Positions 53,251 through 61,054 of a DNA stretch of 64,000 bases are shown here, piece after piece. The notes beneath the pieces are model-generated. The model made no database searches and was not told the origin of the DNA. It worked only from the letters and a program-made list of their open reading frames with translations. Position numbers and translations under genes: made by a program. Position 1 is the stretch's first letter. Each line of letters starts with the position of its first letter. This stretch comes from Ruminococcus sp. (lineage in GTDB: Bacteria; Bacillota; Clostridia; Oscillospirales; Ruminococcaceae), in the NCBI GenBank assembly GCA_017558505.1, contig JAFYUM010000003.1, positions 62,001 to 126,000 on the forward strand. Direction: 5' to 3'.

Positions 53251-54075
53251 ATGAGTGAATGTACACACAACTGCTCTACCTGCGGAAGCGACTGTGCAAG
53301 CAGAAAAGAACCACAGAGTCTTATTGAAAAGCCAAATGAAATGAGCAAAATCGGTAAGGTAATCGGTATCGTAAGCGGTAAGGGCGGCGTTGGTAAGACT
53401 ATGGTTTCATCTATGCTCGCCGTAGGTATGCAGAGAATGGGCAAAAATGTTGGACTTCTTGATGCTGATATTACAGGTCCTTCAATTCCAAAGGCTTTTG
53501 GTATTCACGGAAAGGCAGATGCCTGCGAATTCGGAATTATTCCCAGCAAGAGTAAAATGGGTATTGATGTAATGTCAATCAATCTTCTTCTTGAAAACGA
53601 GTCTGATCCTGTTGTTTGGAGAGGTCCTGTTATTGCTGGTGTTGTCAAGCAGTTCTGGACAGATGTTATCTGGAAAGATGTAGATTATCTTTTTGTTGAT
53701 ATGCCTCCGGGAACAGGCGATGTTCCATTGACAGTATTTCAGTCACTTCCTGTTGACGGAATTGTTATTGTTACATCACCACAGGAACTTGTTTCAATGA
53801 TAGTTGAAAAGGCAGTTAAAATGGCAAAGCTTATGAATATCCCGATTATTGGTATTGTTGAGAATATGAGCTATTTTGAGTGTCCTGACTGCGGAAAGAA
53901 GCATAAGATTTATGGTGACAGTCATATTGAGGATATTGCGAAGGAATACGGTATTCCTGTAATTGCACAGATTCCGATTGCACCTGAACTTGCAAAGCAT
54001 TGTGACCAGGGTACAATTGAACTTTACGAGGGCGACTGGATTGACCCTGCAGTAAATCAAATTGCGAATATGTAA
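53251..54075 (+). CDS. mrp: Mrp/NBP35-type iron-sulfur cluster carrier ATPase
   Basis: 274 residues from the ATG at 53251, 8 nt after GGAG; an ATG 6 nt earlier is too close. N-terminal cysteines CTHNCSTCGSDC, deviant Walker A SGKGGVGKT near 42, DADITGPSIPKAF near 71, DMPPGTGDVPLTVF near 150 and C-terminal CPDC near 210 for a bridging 4Fe-4S cluster. It carries clusters to apo-proteins. The short N-terminal Cys motif in place of a DUF59 domain is the anaerobe form. Own promoter and terminator. Confidence 0.92.
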   Translation: MSECTHNCSTCGSDCASRKEPQSLIEKPNEMSKIGKVIGIVSGKGGVGKTMVSSMLAVGMQRMGKNVGLLDADITGPSIPKAFGIHGKADACEFGIIPSKSKMGIDVMSINLLLENESDPVVWRGPVIAGVVKQFWTDVIWKDVDYLFVDMPPGTGDVPLTVFQSLPVDGIVIVTSPQELVSMIVEKAVKMAKLMNIPIIGIVENMSYFECPDCGKKHKIYGDSHIEDIAKEYGIPVIAQIPIAPELAKHCDQGTIELYEGDWIDPAVNQIANM

Positions 54076-54081
54076 TATTAT

Positions 54082-54117
54082 AAGCGGCTTTTGATTATAT
54101 ATCAACAGCCGCTTTAT
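54082..54117 (+). terminator. mrp terminator
   Basis: Perfect 8-bp stem (54082-54089 with 54107-54114) with a short T-rich end. Confidence 0.7.
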
Positions 54118-54137
54118 CATAATGAAAGGCGATTATA

Positions 54138-55175
54138 ATGAAAAATATCAATAATAAAATTATAAATAGTATTATATCAAGAGCAGAAATGATATGCCCT
54201 GATTCACTGGCTCTGATTGGTGTTTACGGATCTGTAGCTACAGGTGATATCTATAAAAAATCTGACTTGGATTTGCTGATACTAATCAATGACGATGTGG
54301 GATATAGGCTGGCGACAGGTTTCATTCTTGATGATAGCAAAATAGGATATGATTTATACTGCACAACTTTGGATAACCTGAAATATGATTCGGAATGTCA
54401 TAATGCACATTTATCAAAGCTTATGGAGTCTGAAATAGTATATGTCAAAAATCAGCAGGCATATGACGAATTATACTGTTTAAGAGAAAAAACGAAATCA
54501 TTTCTTTCCTCAGATGAGCGTTTTGCAAGAGTTCGTGAGCTTATTGAAAAAGCAATGTTATCTTTTGCTGATGCTTGTTTATATGATAATATAGGAAAAG
54601 TTAGAATTAATGTCTGCGATATAATTCTTTCTCTTGCAAACGCTATTATGATTTATCATGGAACATATTTCAAACGTGGAATAAAGCGTATATTCGACGA
54701 GCTTTCACAATTTCCGCTGGATAGTATTTTTCTTGATAATATGAGAAAAATTTCGCAAAGCAAAGATGTTAATGAAATGCGGTTACTTGCAAAGGAAAAC
54801 ATCCTTTATGTCAAAAATTATACTTCGTCCATAATCGAAAAAGCGCCTCCTTCAAAAGAAAACATCACAGGCACATATGAAGAAATGTATTCCAACTGGC
54901 GGAACAAGGTAGGTGAAGCAGCTGAAAGAAATGATGTCTTTTCATCATTTTTAAATATGTGTTTATTACAACATATGATTGCAGATATTTCCTCTGAAAT
55001 TGAAATTGGGAATTATGATCTAATGGAAAATTTTGAAGCCGACTATATTTCAGATAATACAAAAGCTTTTGATTACTTTTTAGCTGAATATGAAAAAATG
55101 TATCAGAGCTGTGGTTTATACGTAAAACATTATAGCAATATAGATGAATTTGTTAAGGACTACACAAATCACTAA
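54138..55175 (+). CDS. nucleotidyltransferase-domain protein
   Basis: 345 residues. N-terminal minimal nucleotidyltransferase domain with YGSVATGDIYKKSDLDLLIL (residues about 30-50: GS motif and the Asp-x-Asp metal pair), followed by a third acidic residue in GYDLYCTT. The remaining ~230 residues look helical and resemble the C-terminal parts of aminoglycoside nucleotidyltransferase-like proteins. It may modify a small molecule or protein with NMP. AAAGG-type site before the ATG. Stands alone between two terminators, probably with a promoter I cannot pinpoint or by read-through from mrp. Confidence 0.75.
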   Translation: MKNINNKIINSIISRAEMICPDSLALIGVYGSVATGDIYKKSDLDLLILINDDVGYRLATGFILDDSKIGYDLYCTTLDNLKYDSECHNAHLSKLMESEIVYVKNQQAYDELYCLREKTKSFLSSDERFARVRELIEKAMLSFADACLYDNIGKVRINVCDIILSLANAIMIYHGTYFKRGIKRIFDELSQFPLDSIFLDNMRKISQSKDVNEMRLLAKENILYVKNYTSSIIEKAPPSKENITGTYEEMYSNWRNKVGEAAERNDVFSSFLNMCLLQHMIADISSEIEIGNYDLMENFEADYISDNTKAFDYFLAEYEKMYQSCGLYVKHYSNIDEFVKDYTNH

Positions 55176-55191
55176 AAACTTCCAAATTCAC

Positions 55192-55232
55192 AAACAACAC
55201 CTAAGAATATTTATCTTCGGTGTTGTTTGCTT
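55192..55232. terminator. bidirectional terminator
   Basis: Perfect 10-bp stem (55192-55201 with 55219-55228) between convergent genes. T-rich on the plus side; the minus-side tail is TGTGAATTT. Confidence 0.8.
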
Positions 55233-55250
55233 TATAACATACTGAAAATA

Positions 55251-55745
55251 TCAATCTTTTTTTGGTAACCACGGAATACACCTGTTAACTGTTTTACAGT
55301 AGTCAATATAATCCTGCCCATAAAGCTCTGTTAACCATTTTTCTTCTGTTTTTTTAAGAACAATTGTCATTTCAATCCAGAAAAGGACAGGGATAATCAG
55401 CAGGTAAAGATTGTGGCATACAAGAGCAAGCCCGAATTCCGAAAGGAGAAAAGTTGAATAGCGTGGATTTCTCACAAAGCGGAATGAACCGTCTGTTTTA
55501 AGCTGATTTTCCTTGATATTGCTTTTCAGCTTATCACCTTTATCTGCTCCAAGGCACAGGATAATTCCCAGCAAAATAATGATATAACCCACTATGGAAA
55601 GTATAGAATTTACAACTCCTCCGAGGTCTGTTGAGCATATTTTTCCCCTAATACTCAATATGAAAAATATACCCATTACAACTGCAAGTGGGACACACAA
55701 AATCGGACCGATTCCATATACAGGTAAATGTTTATTATTTTTCAT
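55251..55745 (-). CDS. isoprenylcysteine carboxyl methyltransferase-like membrane protein
   Basis: 164 residues with four or five membrane helices. The C-terminal motif GSFRFVRNPRYSTFLLSEFGLAL and EEKWLTELYGQDYIDYCKTVNRCIPW fits the ICMT/PEMT methyltransferase group that binds SAM at the membrane face. Bacterial members of this fold have varied, mostly unknown substrates (lipids or small thiols). AAGGAG before the ATG; it starts 2 nt after the stop of the metal ATPase and is cotranscribed with it. Confidence 0.75.
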   Translation of the reverse strand: MKNNKHLPVYGIGPILCVPLAVVMGIFFILSIRGKICSTDLGGVVNSILSIVGYIIILLGIILCLGADKGDKLKSNIKENQLKTDGSFRFVRNPRYSTFLLSEFGLALVCHNLYLLIIPVLFWIEMTIVLKKTEEKWLTELYGQDYIDYCKTVNRCIPWLPKKD

Positions 55746-55747
55746 AA

Positions 55748-57961
55748 TTACTCCTTTTTGCTTGCTTTAAATGTCCTTATTGAATTAATTATCAATAACA
55801 TCGTAACTCCCGAATCTGCAAATACCGCAAGCCACATATTTGGATGACCAAGAATACCGAGGATAAGTACAAGTGCTTTAACCGCCAAAGCAAAGATAAT
55901 ATTCTGATATGCAATACACTGTGTAGTATCTGCAATTTTTTTTGCAGATACTACACCTATAGGTTCAATGTTCATAAACACAGCATCTGCGGTCTCAAGG
56001 GCGATATCTGAGCCGCTCCGCATAGCACCGCCTACATCAGCTCCTGCAAGAACAGGAGCATCATTTATGCCGTCACCAATAAACATAACCGAACCGTATT
56101 CTTTGCGGATTTTTTGAAGCTCTGCAAGTTTTTCATCAGGCATAAGCCTGCTTTTTATCCTGTCAATACCTGTCATAACTCCGACTGCTTCTGCATTTTC
56201 AGCATTATCTCCCGTAAGCATAACAGTATAGATTCCCATTTGCTTTAATTGTGAAACAGCCTGCTCCGATGTGTTTTTCAATGAATCAGAAACAACAACA
56301 CGTCCTATGATTTTATCGTCGACTGCAACAAATACTACGCTGCCAAGCTTTGTTTCAGGCATATGAGGGATAGTGATATTTTTTTCACTCATCAGCTTTT
56401 CATTTCCGCAAAGAACATTTTTTTCACGGAGAACGGCATAAACACCTCTGCCCGCAATTTCTCCCGAAGAATCAGGCTGAATGAGTTCAATACCATTATT
56501 TCGGCAATATGAGGTAATTGATTCTGCCACGGGATGAGTTGAAGTCTGTTCGCAGCTTCCGCATATTTTCAACAATTCATTTTCATTGTAAGTATTGCAT
56601 GCAAATATATCTGTTACAGTAAAACTTCCGCTTGTAAGAGTACCTGTTTTATCAAATATAACAGCTTTTATTTTAGATAAAGCTTCAATAGAGTTACCGC
56701 CTTTGAAAAGTATCCCTTGCCTTGATGCAGCGCCAATTCCAGAAAAATATGCAAGAGGTACACTTAAAACCAATGCACAAGGACAGCTGATTACAAGAAA
56801 TGTCAGGGCAGAGTAAATCCATTTTTCTGTATCTCCTGTAATAACAGAACCAAGAGCAGCTGTAAGAAGTGCTATAATCAATACTATAGGGGTATAAACT
56901 TTGGAAAATCTTGTGATAAACCGGTCAATATGCGGCTTAGTTGAAGCTGCTTCTTCAACTGCATTTGCTATTTTTGAAATCATTGATTCAGATGCTACAG
57001 CAGTTGCAGTCATTGTAAATGTATCAGCGAGGTTGATACATCCTGACATAAGCTTATCGCCTTTATTTATCACAAGAGGCACAGGCTCGCCGTTTATTGC
57101 TGATGTGTCAAGTTTCGACTTACCATCGCACATAATGCCGTCAGCGGGAATACGTTCACCTTTTTTAATAAGTAGTGTGTCGCCGATTTCAATTTCGTCG
57201 GAGTTTACACTGACGTAGTTACCATTTTTTAAAACCGTTGCCTTTTCAACTTTAAGAGCAGCAACTTCTGTTATAGCTTTTCGGCTTTTTGAAACAGCAT
57301 AATTTTCAAATAATTCTCCGATTTTAAAGAAAAGTACTACTCCAACTGCTTCGGAATATTCACCAAGAATAAAAGCTCCGACTGTAGCAATAGTCATAAG
57401 GAAATTTTCTTCAAATAAATTGCCTTTTAAAATGTTTTTTGCAGTTGCTTTAATAACGTTAAATCCAATCAGAAGATATGAGGCAATGTAAAATAATACT
57501 GCTAATCTGAAATTAAGTATATGTTCAGAAATAACAGCGACGGCAAAAAGTATAATTCCAACTACGAACAGGCATACTTCAAAATTTATTTTCGTTTTTT
57601 CTGATGTATGATTGTGGTTATGTCCACAATCGCAGTTATCGTGACCGTGTTCATGATGTTCGTCACAGTGGTTGTGGTGAGTATGTTTGTGATTATGATT
57701 ATGTCCCTGACAACATTCGTCAACGTTGTGATTATGATGTTCATGATTATTACTATGAGGAACAATTCTCACACCGGCTTCGATTTTATCTGCAATTAAA
57801 TTTATTTCTTTAAGAAGTTCGTCGGTTATATTGCCGGTAATTTTTATTTTTCGCATTGGAAAATTCAGAACTGCATCCTCAACACCGTCCAGCTTTTTTA
57901 TAGCTTCCTCAATTTTACCTCCACAGTGCGCACATCCAAGATTTTCTATATCATAATTCAT
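55748..57961 (-). CDS. zinc/cadmium P1B-type ATPase with a His-rich loop
   Basis: 737 residues from the ATG at 57961 after AGGAGG; the longer frame from 58000 overlaps the operator. N-terminal HMA domain with CAHC (about 9-12), a His-rich segment (about 67-122) with some 19 His and 5 Cys, eight membrane helices, the ion-binding CPC in VISCPCALVLS near 390, phosphorylated Asp in DKTGTLTSG near 435, and GDGINDAPVL near 640. This pattern is that of CadA/ZntA exporters for Zn, Cd and Pb. The operator at 57989-58012 suggests SmtB/ArsR-type control by a regulator elsewhere. Confidence 0.92.
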   Translation of the reverse strand: MNYDIENLGCAHCGGKIEEAIKKLDGVEDAVLNFPMRKIKITGNITDELLKEINLIADKIEAGVRIVPHSNNHEHHNHNVDECCQGHNHNHKHTHHNHCDEHHEHGHDNCDCGHNHNHTSEKTKINFEVCLFVVGIILFAVAVISEHILNFRLAVLFYIASYLLIGFNVIKATAKNILKGNLFEENFLMTIATVGAFILGEYSEAVGVVLFFKIGELFENYAVSKSRKAITEVAALKVEKATVLKNGNYVSVNSDEIEIGDTLLIKKGERIPADGIMCDGKSKLDTSAINGEPVPLVINKGDKLMSGCINLADTFTMTATAVASESMISKIANAVEEAASTKPHIDRFITRFSKVYTPIVLIIALLTAALGSVITGDTEKWIYSALTFLVISCPCALVLSVPLAYFSGIGAASRQGILFKGGNSIEALSKIKAVIFDKTGTLTSGSFTVTDIFACNTYNENELLKICGSCEQTSTHPVAESITSYCRNNGIELIQPDSSGEIAGRGVYAVLREKNVLCGNEKLMSEKNITIPHMPETKLGSVVFVAVDDKIIGRVVVSDSLKNTSEQAVSQLKQMGIYTVMLTGDNAENAEAVGVMTGIDRIKSRLMPDEKLAELQKIRKEYGSVMFIGDGINDAPVLAGADVGGAMRSGSDIALETADAVFMNIEPIGVVSAKKIADTTQCIAYQNIIFALAVKALVLILGILGHPNMWLAVFADSGVTMLLIINSIRTFKASKKE

Positions 57962-57988
57962 TTGTTTGTCAGCCTCCTGTTTACTTTT

Positions 57989-58012
57989 ATATATGAACAT
58001 CTGTTCATATAT
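57989..58012 (-). promoter_or_regulatory. palindromic operator of SmtB/ArsR type
   Basis: Perfect inverted repeat: ATATATGAACA (57989-57999), 2-nt centre TC, TGTTCATATAT (58002-58012). It lies directly downstream of the -10 box, over the expected transcription start. The 11-2-11 layout with TGAACA half-sites is like 12-2-12 sites bound by metal-sensing SmtB/ArsR repressors. Confidence 0.75.
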
Positions 58013-58014
58013 CT

Positions 58015-58043
58015 ATAATAGCATATTTATTTCCATTTGTCAA
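58015..58043 (-). promoter_or_regulatory. promoter of the metal ATPase operon
   Basis: Perfect TTGACA (58038-58043) and TATTAT (58015-58020) on the minus strand, 17-bp spacing. Confidence 0.85.
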
Positions 58044-58068
58044 TAGGGGAGAGGTAATTTTTAAAAAA

Positions 58069-58100
58069 AAATATCGCAGAAAGATATTTCTGCGATATTT
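58069..58100 (-). terminator. terminator of the DNA ligase gene
   Basis: Perfect 14-bp stem (58069-58082 with 58087-58100) followed on the minus strand by a run of eight T. Confidence 0.92.
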
Positions 58101-58103
58101 CGG

Positions 58104-60050
58104 CTATTCAGCCATATTCTTAAATTCTTCTTCAGTTATAATTGCAATCCCGAGCTCTTTTGCCTTTTGGTTTTTGGATGAATTGGAAGTGGAGTCGTTA
58201 TTTATAAGATAGTCTGTTTTTGATGAGACAGCGGATGCAACTTTTCCATCCTTTGACTCTATGAATGCTTTCAGTTCATTTCTGTTTTTCCAAATACTTA
58301 CAGAGCCTGTTACAACAAATGTTTTTCCTGATATTGCAGAATTTGTTTCAGTTTTTTCAGGTTCTGTAATTTCTAATTCAGCGAGTAATTCATGATATTC
58401 ATTGAGATTTCTTTCATCTTTGAAAAATTCAACGAATTCTCTTGCAAGTACCTCACCAATTGTATCAATAGATGTCAATTCGTCAACTGTAAGTTTTTCA
58501 AGCATATCCGGTATGGGATAAACAGAGCATATAAGTCTTGATGCAGCTCTGCCTATGTTGGAAATTCCAATAGCATACAGCACACGGCTCAACTCTGTTT
58601 TACGTGAATTTTCAATTGCCTGCCACAATTTTTCATATGATTTTCTGCCAAAACCGTCAAGGGCTTCGATCTTTTCTTTATAATCGTTTATGTGATAAAA
58701 GTCCTTGAAATTTCGGATAAAGCCCTCGTTAATGAGTGTTTCTATTGTTGCAGTTGAAAGGCCTACTATATTCATTGCATCACGTTGGACAAAGTGCTCA
58801 AATCTGCCGATAAGCTTTGCTGGGCAATCAGGATTAACGCAATAGACAGTTTCAACATTTTCGTCAGATGATCTGATTTCTGTTTTACCATTACAAACAG
58901 GACATTCACATGGTATTTCAAGATTATCCGAACCTGTCTTGTTTTCAAGAATCTGCGGAATTATCATGTTAGCTTTGTAAACAGAAATTGTATCGCCAAT
59001 GCCAAGTATAAGCTGTTTTACGATGCTGAGATTGTGTACGGAGGCTCTTGAAACAGTTGTTCCTTCAAGTTCAACAGGTTCAAATATAGCCACAGGATTA
59101 AGTAATCCTGTACGGCTTGCTGACCATTCAACTTCAAGCAGTTTTGTGTCAGCTGTTTCATCATGCCATTTGAAAGCAATTGCATTTCTCGGAGCATGGG
59201 AAGTTTCGCCAAGACTTATGCCGTACGCTATATCATCAAGCATAAGTACAAGTCCGTCGGAGGGAAATTCATTATCAGAAATTGAGGTTTCATATTTACG
59301 TACATTCTCTGCAAGGTTATCTTTGGTTACTTTTACTCCGTCAACACATTGAAAACCAAGATTTGCAAGCCATTTCAGCCGTTCTGCAAAGGAATTTTCC
59401 TCGTAACCTTCGGCAGAAACAAGATTAAAGGCAAAAAAGTTAATATTTCTTTCTGCTGTAATTTTGGAATCAAGATTTCTTACAGTTCCCACACATAGAT
59501 TGCGTGGGTTTTTATACTTTGCTCCGTCTTCAATCTGTGCGTTTACACGTTCAAAATCGCTGTATTTCATCAAAGCTTCGCCACGGATAACAAGATTTTC
59601 TTTAAATGGAATAGCTGCGGGAATACCTATGATATGACGAGCATTTGCTGTGATATCTTCGCCGGTTTCACCATTTCCGCGTGTTACAGCCTGCAAAAGA
59701 CTACCGTTTTCATAGGTAAGAACGATAGTCAGACCGTCAAGCTTCCAGCTTAAAAATCCAGTATTATTTCCCAGCCATGCTGTAAGTTCATCAACACTTT
59801 TTGTTTTGTCAAGTGAAAGCATTTTTGATGTATGCTTTACTTTTTTTAAGGTTGTCGATACCTCAAAACCAACTTTCTGGGTGCGACTTCCGCTTAAAAT
59901 AACACCTGTTTCTTTTTCAATTTTTTCTAATTCATCGTAAAGAATATCATATTCACGGTCTGACATTATTTCAACACCTGTATTATAATAAGCGTCAGAT
60001 GCCTTAGCCAGTATTTCATTCAGTTCTTTCATTCTGTCAATGCTATTCAT
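58104..60050 (-). CDS. divergent NAD-dependent DNA ligase
   Basis: 648 residues from the ATG at 60050. Full LigA plan: N-terminal Ia domain (SDREYDILYDEL), adenylation domain with the Lys in WKLDGLTIV near 115, OB-fold (ASRTGLLNPVAIFEP near 325), four-Cys zinc finger (CPVC...CVNPDC), helix-hairpin-helix region and a C-terminal BRCT domain. Two positions conserved in standard LigA differ: the Glu before the catalytic Lys is Ser, and the Lys in the DGVVIKV motif is Met (DGLVLML). It may be a second, specialised ligase; no canonical LigA is in the window. The ATG overlaps the upstream radical SAM gene by 8 nt. Confidence 0.85.
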   Translation of the reverse strand: MNSIDRMKELNEILAKASDAYYNTGVEIMSDREYDILYDELEKIEKETGVILSGSRTQKVGFEVSTTLKKVKHTSKMLSLDKTKSVDELTAWLGNNTGFLSWKLDGLTIVLTYENGSLLQAVTRGNGETGEDITANARHIIGIPAAIPFKENLVIRGEALMKYSDFERVNAQIEDGAKYKNPRNLCVGTVRNLDSKITAERNINFFAFNLVSAEGYEENSFAERLKWLANLGFQCVDGVKVTKDNLAENVRKYETSISDNEFPSDGLVLMLDDIAYGISLGETSHAPRNAIAFKWHDETADTKLLEVEWSASRTGLLNPVAIFEPVELEGTTVSRASVHNLSIVKQLILGIGDTISVYKANMIIPQILENKTGSDNLEIPCECPVCNGKTEIRSSDENVETVYCVNPDCPAKLIGRFEHFVQRDAMNIVGLSTATIETLINEGFIRNFKDFYHINDYKEKIEALDGFGRKSYEKLWQAIENSRKTELSRVLYAIGISNIGRAASRLICSVYPIPDMLEKLTVDELTSIDTIGEVLAREFVEFFKDERNLNEYHELLAELEITEPEKTETNSAISGKTFVVTGSVSIWKNRNELKAFIESKDGKVASAVSSKTDYLINNDSTSNSSKNQKAKELGIAIITEEEFKNMAE

Positions 60051-61002
60051 AGTTATGCTTCCTTTCATAACGAGAGTAATATTTTCCCTGCCATAGGTCA
60101 TTTTCACAAAGAGTTTTATCAATTCCTCCAAGGACTGCAATTTTATTCATAGTCCAGAGAGGTGCAATCAGCTTTGATTTGTCACCGTCGCCTGTAATAC
60201 GTTCTATAACTGTTTCGGGTGGTAAAACAGCAAGTTGCTGTGTTATGATATGGATGTATTCTTCACGGCTCAGAAGCGGAAAATGCGATTTTTCATATAT
60301 TTCAGCAAGTGCCGTTCCATTTATTATATGCAGCATCTGAAGCTTTACACCGTCGGGGTGGAGTAATGCACAATGCCGTGCTGTTTCAATCATCATTTCT
60401 TCTGTTTCATCAGGCAGACCATTTATAATATGCAGGCAGACGCGTATATTTTTTTCTTTGAGCTTATAATATCCTTTCAGAAAGTCCTTATGTGTATATC
60501 CGCGGTTGATATAATTTATTGTATTCTCATGAACTGTCTGCATTCCTAATTCTACTGTCAGTTCAGTCTTTTTATTTACATCGCAAAGCAAATCAATCAC
60601 GTCATCGGGCAGGCAATCTGCCCTTGTTGCAATGGATAATCCTGCTGTGTGTGGGAAATGCAAGGCTTCATTATATATTTCCCTTAAATTTTCAACGGGT
60701 GCATATGTGTTTGTATTAGCCTGAAAATACGCAACGATAGGAACATCACCGTTTTTAACTGAAATTCGCTTATACTCCAATTCAAGCTGTTTTGTTACTG
60801 AAATATTCTTTTGTGTAAAATATCCACTTCCGCCGTCACAGAATATACATCCTCCATAACCACATCTGCCGTCAATATTCGGGCATGTCATACTGCAATC
60901 AATTACAGCTTTATATAGTTTTTTTCCGTATCGTGTTTTGTAATAATAATTGAGTGTATGATATCTTTTATTATCAAAAGAATATTCAAAGGGATTTTTC
61001 AT
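60043..61002 (-). CDS. TIGR01212-family radical SAM protein (YhcC-like)
   Basis: 319 residues. YYYKTRYGKKLYKAVIDCSMTCPN at the start, the cluster-binding cysteines arranged CPNIDGRCGYGGCIFCDGG near 40-56, YFQANTNTYAP, and LHIINGLPDETEEMM near 190, all typical of the YhcC family. The reaction is not established here. It overlaps the ligase gene, so both are cotranscribed and coupled; this is not a familiar pairing. Confidence 0.88.
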   Translation of the reverse strand: MKNPFEYSFDNKRYHTLNYYYKTRYGKKLYKAVIDCSMTCPNIDGRCGYGGCIFCDGGSGYFTQKNISVTKQLELEYKRISVKNGDVPIVAYFQANTNTYAPVENLREIYNEALHFPHTAGLSIATRADCLPDDVIDLLCDVNKKTELTVELGMQTVHENTINYINRGYTHKDFLKGYYKLKEKNIRVCLHIINGLPDETEEMMIETARHCALLHPDGVKLQMLHIINGTALAEIYEKSHFPLLSREEYIHIITQQLAVLPPETVIERITGDGDKSKLIAPLWTMNKIAVLGGIDKTLCENDLWQGKYYSRYERKHNYE

Positions 61003-61014
61003 AAAATCTACTCC

Positions 61015-61051
61015 AAAAAATCGCTTTCAGATATTTCCGAAAGCGATTTTT
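61015..61051 (-). terminator. aspS terminator
   Basis: Stem of about 13 bp (61015-61028 with 61039-61051) with T-run on the minus strand; it leaves little room before the radical SAM start at 61002. Confidence 0.9.
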
Positions 61052-61054
61052 ATT

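Noticed and set aside
54138..55175. Nucleotidyltransferase as the toxin of an MNT-HEPN pair
   Set aside because: The protein is a single 345-residue chain with no neighbouring HEPN gene and terminators on both sides.
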